Part shown: piece by piece, positions 6,557-7,651 of the stretch
How the letters are laid out: each line of letters opens with the position of its first letter
Numbering within the stretch: the first letter of the stretch is position 1
Assembly (NCBI GenBank): GCA_938048925.1
Contig: CALITV010000003.1
Coordinates: 1 to 7,651, forward strand
Reading direction: 5' to 3'
Origin: an uncultured bacterium
Lineage (GTDB): Bacteria; UBP6; UBA1177; JAKLFG01
DNA: 7,651 nt
Translations under genes and position numbers: made by a program
The notes under the pieces: generated by a model
Told to the model about the DNA's origin: nothing
Databases searched by the model: none
The model's input: the letters and a program-made list of their open reading frames with translations, nothing else

Positions 6557-6933
6557 GATCCCTCCGATGTTTTGTTGTTTTCCTTTTCCATCGTCTCTTT
6601 CAGTTCAAGTACCGCTCGCGTCGCCATGGTAAGCACGGGGCACCATACCGGCGGGATGCGCACATCTTTTTCACCCTCCGCCAGCCTTCGAAATCCGGGA
6701 CGAAGTTTTCTCAAATTCACTGCGCTGGCACCGAACATGATCATCATGCCGCACATGACCGCTATGCACGAAATAATGAATATCGTCAACAGGGCGGCTG
6801 ATTCATTGATAAACACATGAATGAGCCACGAGATGGCGAGCGACGATATCAGCCAAAGAAAAAGGACCACCAGATAGGCGGGAAGATTTTTCGTTGAAAA
6901 AAGAGGATAGCGATCCTTCAATTCATACTTCAT
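6544..6933 (-). CDS. Uncharacterised two-helix membrane protein in the ars operon
   Basis: I do not recognise this 129-residue protein. It has two predicted membrane helices (about 19-40 and 46-70) with a short polar turn containing Glu44. A basic segment (LRKLRPGFRRL, 74-84) follows, suggesting both ends face the cytoplasm, then a soluble tail with the striking stretch RIPPVWCPVLTMATRAV (92-108) and a charged C-terminus. Cysteines are at 56, 61 and 98. It starts 11 nt inside the arsA end (AAGGGG 6 nt before the ATG) and ends 13 nt inside arsC, so expression is locked to both. Its base composition is lower in GC (near 50% over three 60-base stretches I counted) than neighbours, which may reflect its membrane helices or a different origin. 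A role in assembling or regulating the ArsA-Acr3 pump is conjecture. Confidence 0.75.
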   Translation of the reverse strand: MKYELKDRYPLFSTKNLPAYLVVLFLWLISSLAISWLIHVFINESAALLTIFIISCIAVMCGMMIMFGASAVNLRKLRPGFRRLAEGEKDVRIPPVWCPVLTMATRAVLELKETMEKENNKTSEGSWRS

Positions 6934-7651
6934 TTTCCGCCCCTTCCCGTTGCCGGGGATTTGTTGTTTGCCATAAGGCTCTCAATCGTGTAGCATCGTC
7001 CATCTCGTCCATCAACCACGACGATATGACCACGACACCATTGCTGATCGCTTTAACCTCGTCGATATATTTCCACTCGGTGTATCCGCGAGCCATCAAC
7101 ACGGGATCACGGGCCCCCGATAAAGCGAAACTTTGATTGATCACCCACCCGAAGGGATCTATCCCGGCGCGCCAGAGGTCTGCCTGCAGGCGCTTTGCCT
7201 CATGAACCGGCGTCGCCTCAGGTAAGGTCACGATCAGTATCTTGGTAAATTCAGGGTCGCGCAATCGGGGTAACAGGTTCACGACATCATCGTCGAACCC
7301 GCTCGTGTTTTTCAGAACCTCTCGATGGTATGATTCGGTCGCGTCGAGCAGAAGAAGGGTGTGGCCCGTCGGCGCGGTATCGAGGAGGATATGATCGTAT
7401 GCGGTCGCCGCCTCGGAACCACCGATTATTTGCGAAAATTCGTTGAAAGCGGCGATCTCGACGGTACAGGCGCCCGAAAGTTGCTCTTCGACCGAACGGA
7501 CCGCTTCATCCGGCAAAACGCCGCGGAATGGTCCGACTATCCGTTCGCGGTAAGCGGCGGCGGCCTCCACCGGATCTATATTCATGGCCCACAACCCCGG
7601 CACGGCATCTATGGCAACGGGGGCGTTATGCAACTCGGTCTCAAGCACCTC
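6923..7651 (-). CDS. arsA: ArsA arsenite-stimulated ATPase, C-terminal part, start outside window
   Basis: Soluble ATPase of the deviant-Walker ParA/GET3 class that energises arsenite efflux. The frame is open to the right edge, so the P-loop half lies outside; about 243 codons are visible and the GTG at 7648 is not the real start. Landmarks are MNIDPVEAAAAYRERI (22-37 from 7648), QLSGACTVEIAAF (56-68) with the conserved metal-site Cys61, and the switch motif DTAPTGHT (90-97, at 7381-7358) followed by LLLLDATESYHRE. Then come ILIVTLPEATPVHEAKRL (137-154) and GWVINQSF (167-174). The first third resembles the A1 half of two-domain ArsA and the rest the A2 half. The counterpart of the second A1 metal Cys is not seen. 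Whether this is the end of a double-domain ArsA or a half-size protein cannot be decided here. The stop overlaps the next gene by 11 nt. Confidence 0.93.
   Translation of the reverse strand, partial: EVLETELHNAPVAIDAVPGLWAMNIDPVEAAAAYRERIVGPFRGVLPDEAVRSVEEQLSGACTVEIAAFNEFSQIIGGSEAATAYDHILLDTAPTGHTLLLLDATESYHREVLKNTSGFDDDVVNLLPRLRDPEFTKILIVTLPEATPVHEAKRLQADLWRAGIDPFGWVINQSFALSGARDPVLMARGYTEWKYIDEVKAISNGVVVISSWLMDEMDDATRLRALWQTTNPRQREGAENEV

Noticed and set aside
1..7651. CRISPR array, insertion sequence or phage attachment site
   Set aside because: I found no spaced direct repeats, transposase or integrase motifs, or tRNA-end duplication in the window.

Overview
The window is about 7.65 kb of GC-rich bacterial chromosome and is fully coding or RNA-coding. 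It looks Gram-negative: one protein is a lipoprotein and another is an exported, membrane-anchored thiol-disulfide carrier. I cannot place the lineage. The pyrophosphatase resembles the divergent mPPase clade known from spirochaetes, Chlorobi and Bacteroidetes, and the Cys-rich SUMF1-fold lipoprotein recalls spirochaetes or deltaproteobacteria-like groups. These are only weak hints.

Layout: on the + strand, positions 1-818 hold the C-terminal part of a membrane-bound proton-pumping pyrophosphatase (hppA). It converges on a minus-strand RlmI-type 23S rRNA methyltransferase gene (823-2007). The two stop codons lie in one small palindrome. Everything from 823 to the right edge is read on the minus strand. 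Behind rlmI lies tmRNA (ssrA, 2033-2380), with a readable proteolysis tag (ANNEFALAA), four recognisable pseudoknots and its own sigma70-type promoter (2411-2438).

Upstream of tmRNA, in transcription order from the right edge, is a tightly packed seven-gene unit. It runs arsA (C-terminal part only, start outside), a 129-residue two-TM protein of unknown function, arsC (thioredoxin-type arsenate reductase), acr3 (arsenite efflux permease), a Cys-rich SUMF1-fold lipoprotein, a double-thioredoxin/CcdA-like transmembrane redox carrier, and a rhodanese. Junctions are overlaps of 4-13 nt or gaps of 10 nt or less, most with clear Shine-Dalgarno sequences, so this should be one transcript whose promoter lies beyond position 7651. 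No ArsR or ArsD gene is visible.

Working model: ArsC reduces arsenate, and Acr3 expels arsenite, perhaps energised by ArsA. The last three genes would form an envelope thiol module: CcdA-like carriage of electrons across the inner membrane to a thioredoxin domain, a Cys-rich lipoprotein as possible client or metalloid binder, and a sulfurtransferase. The core ars genes are firmly recognised. The link between the core and the redox/sulfur module is inference from gene order and is the most interesting feature of the window.
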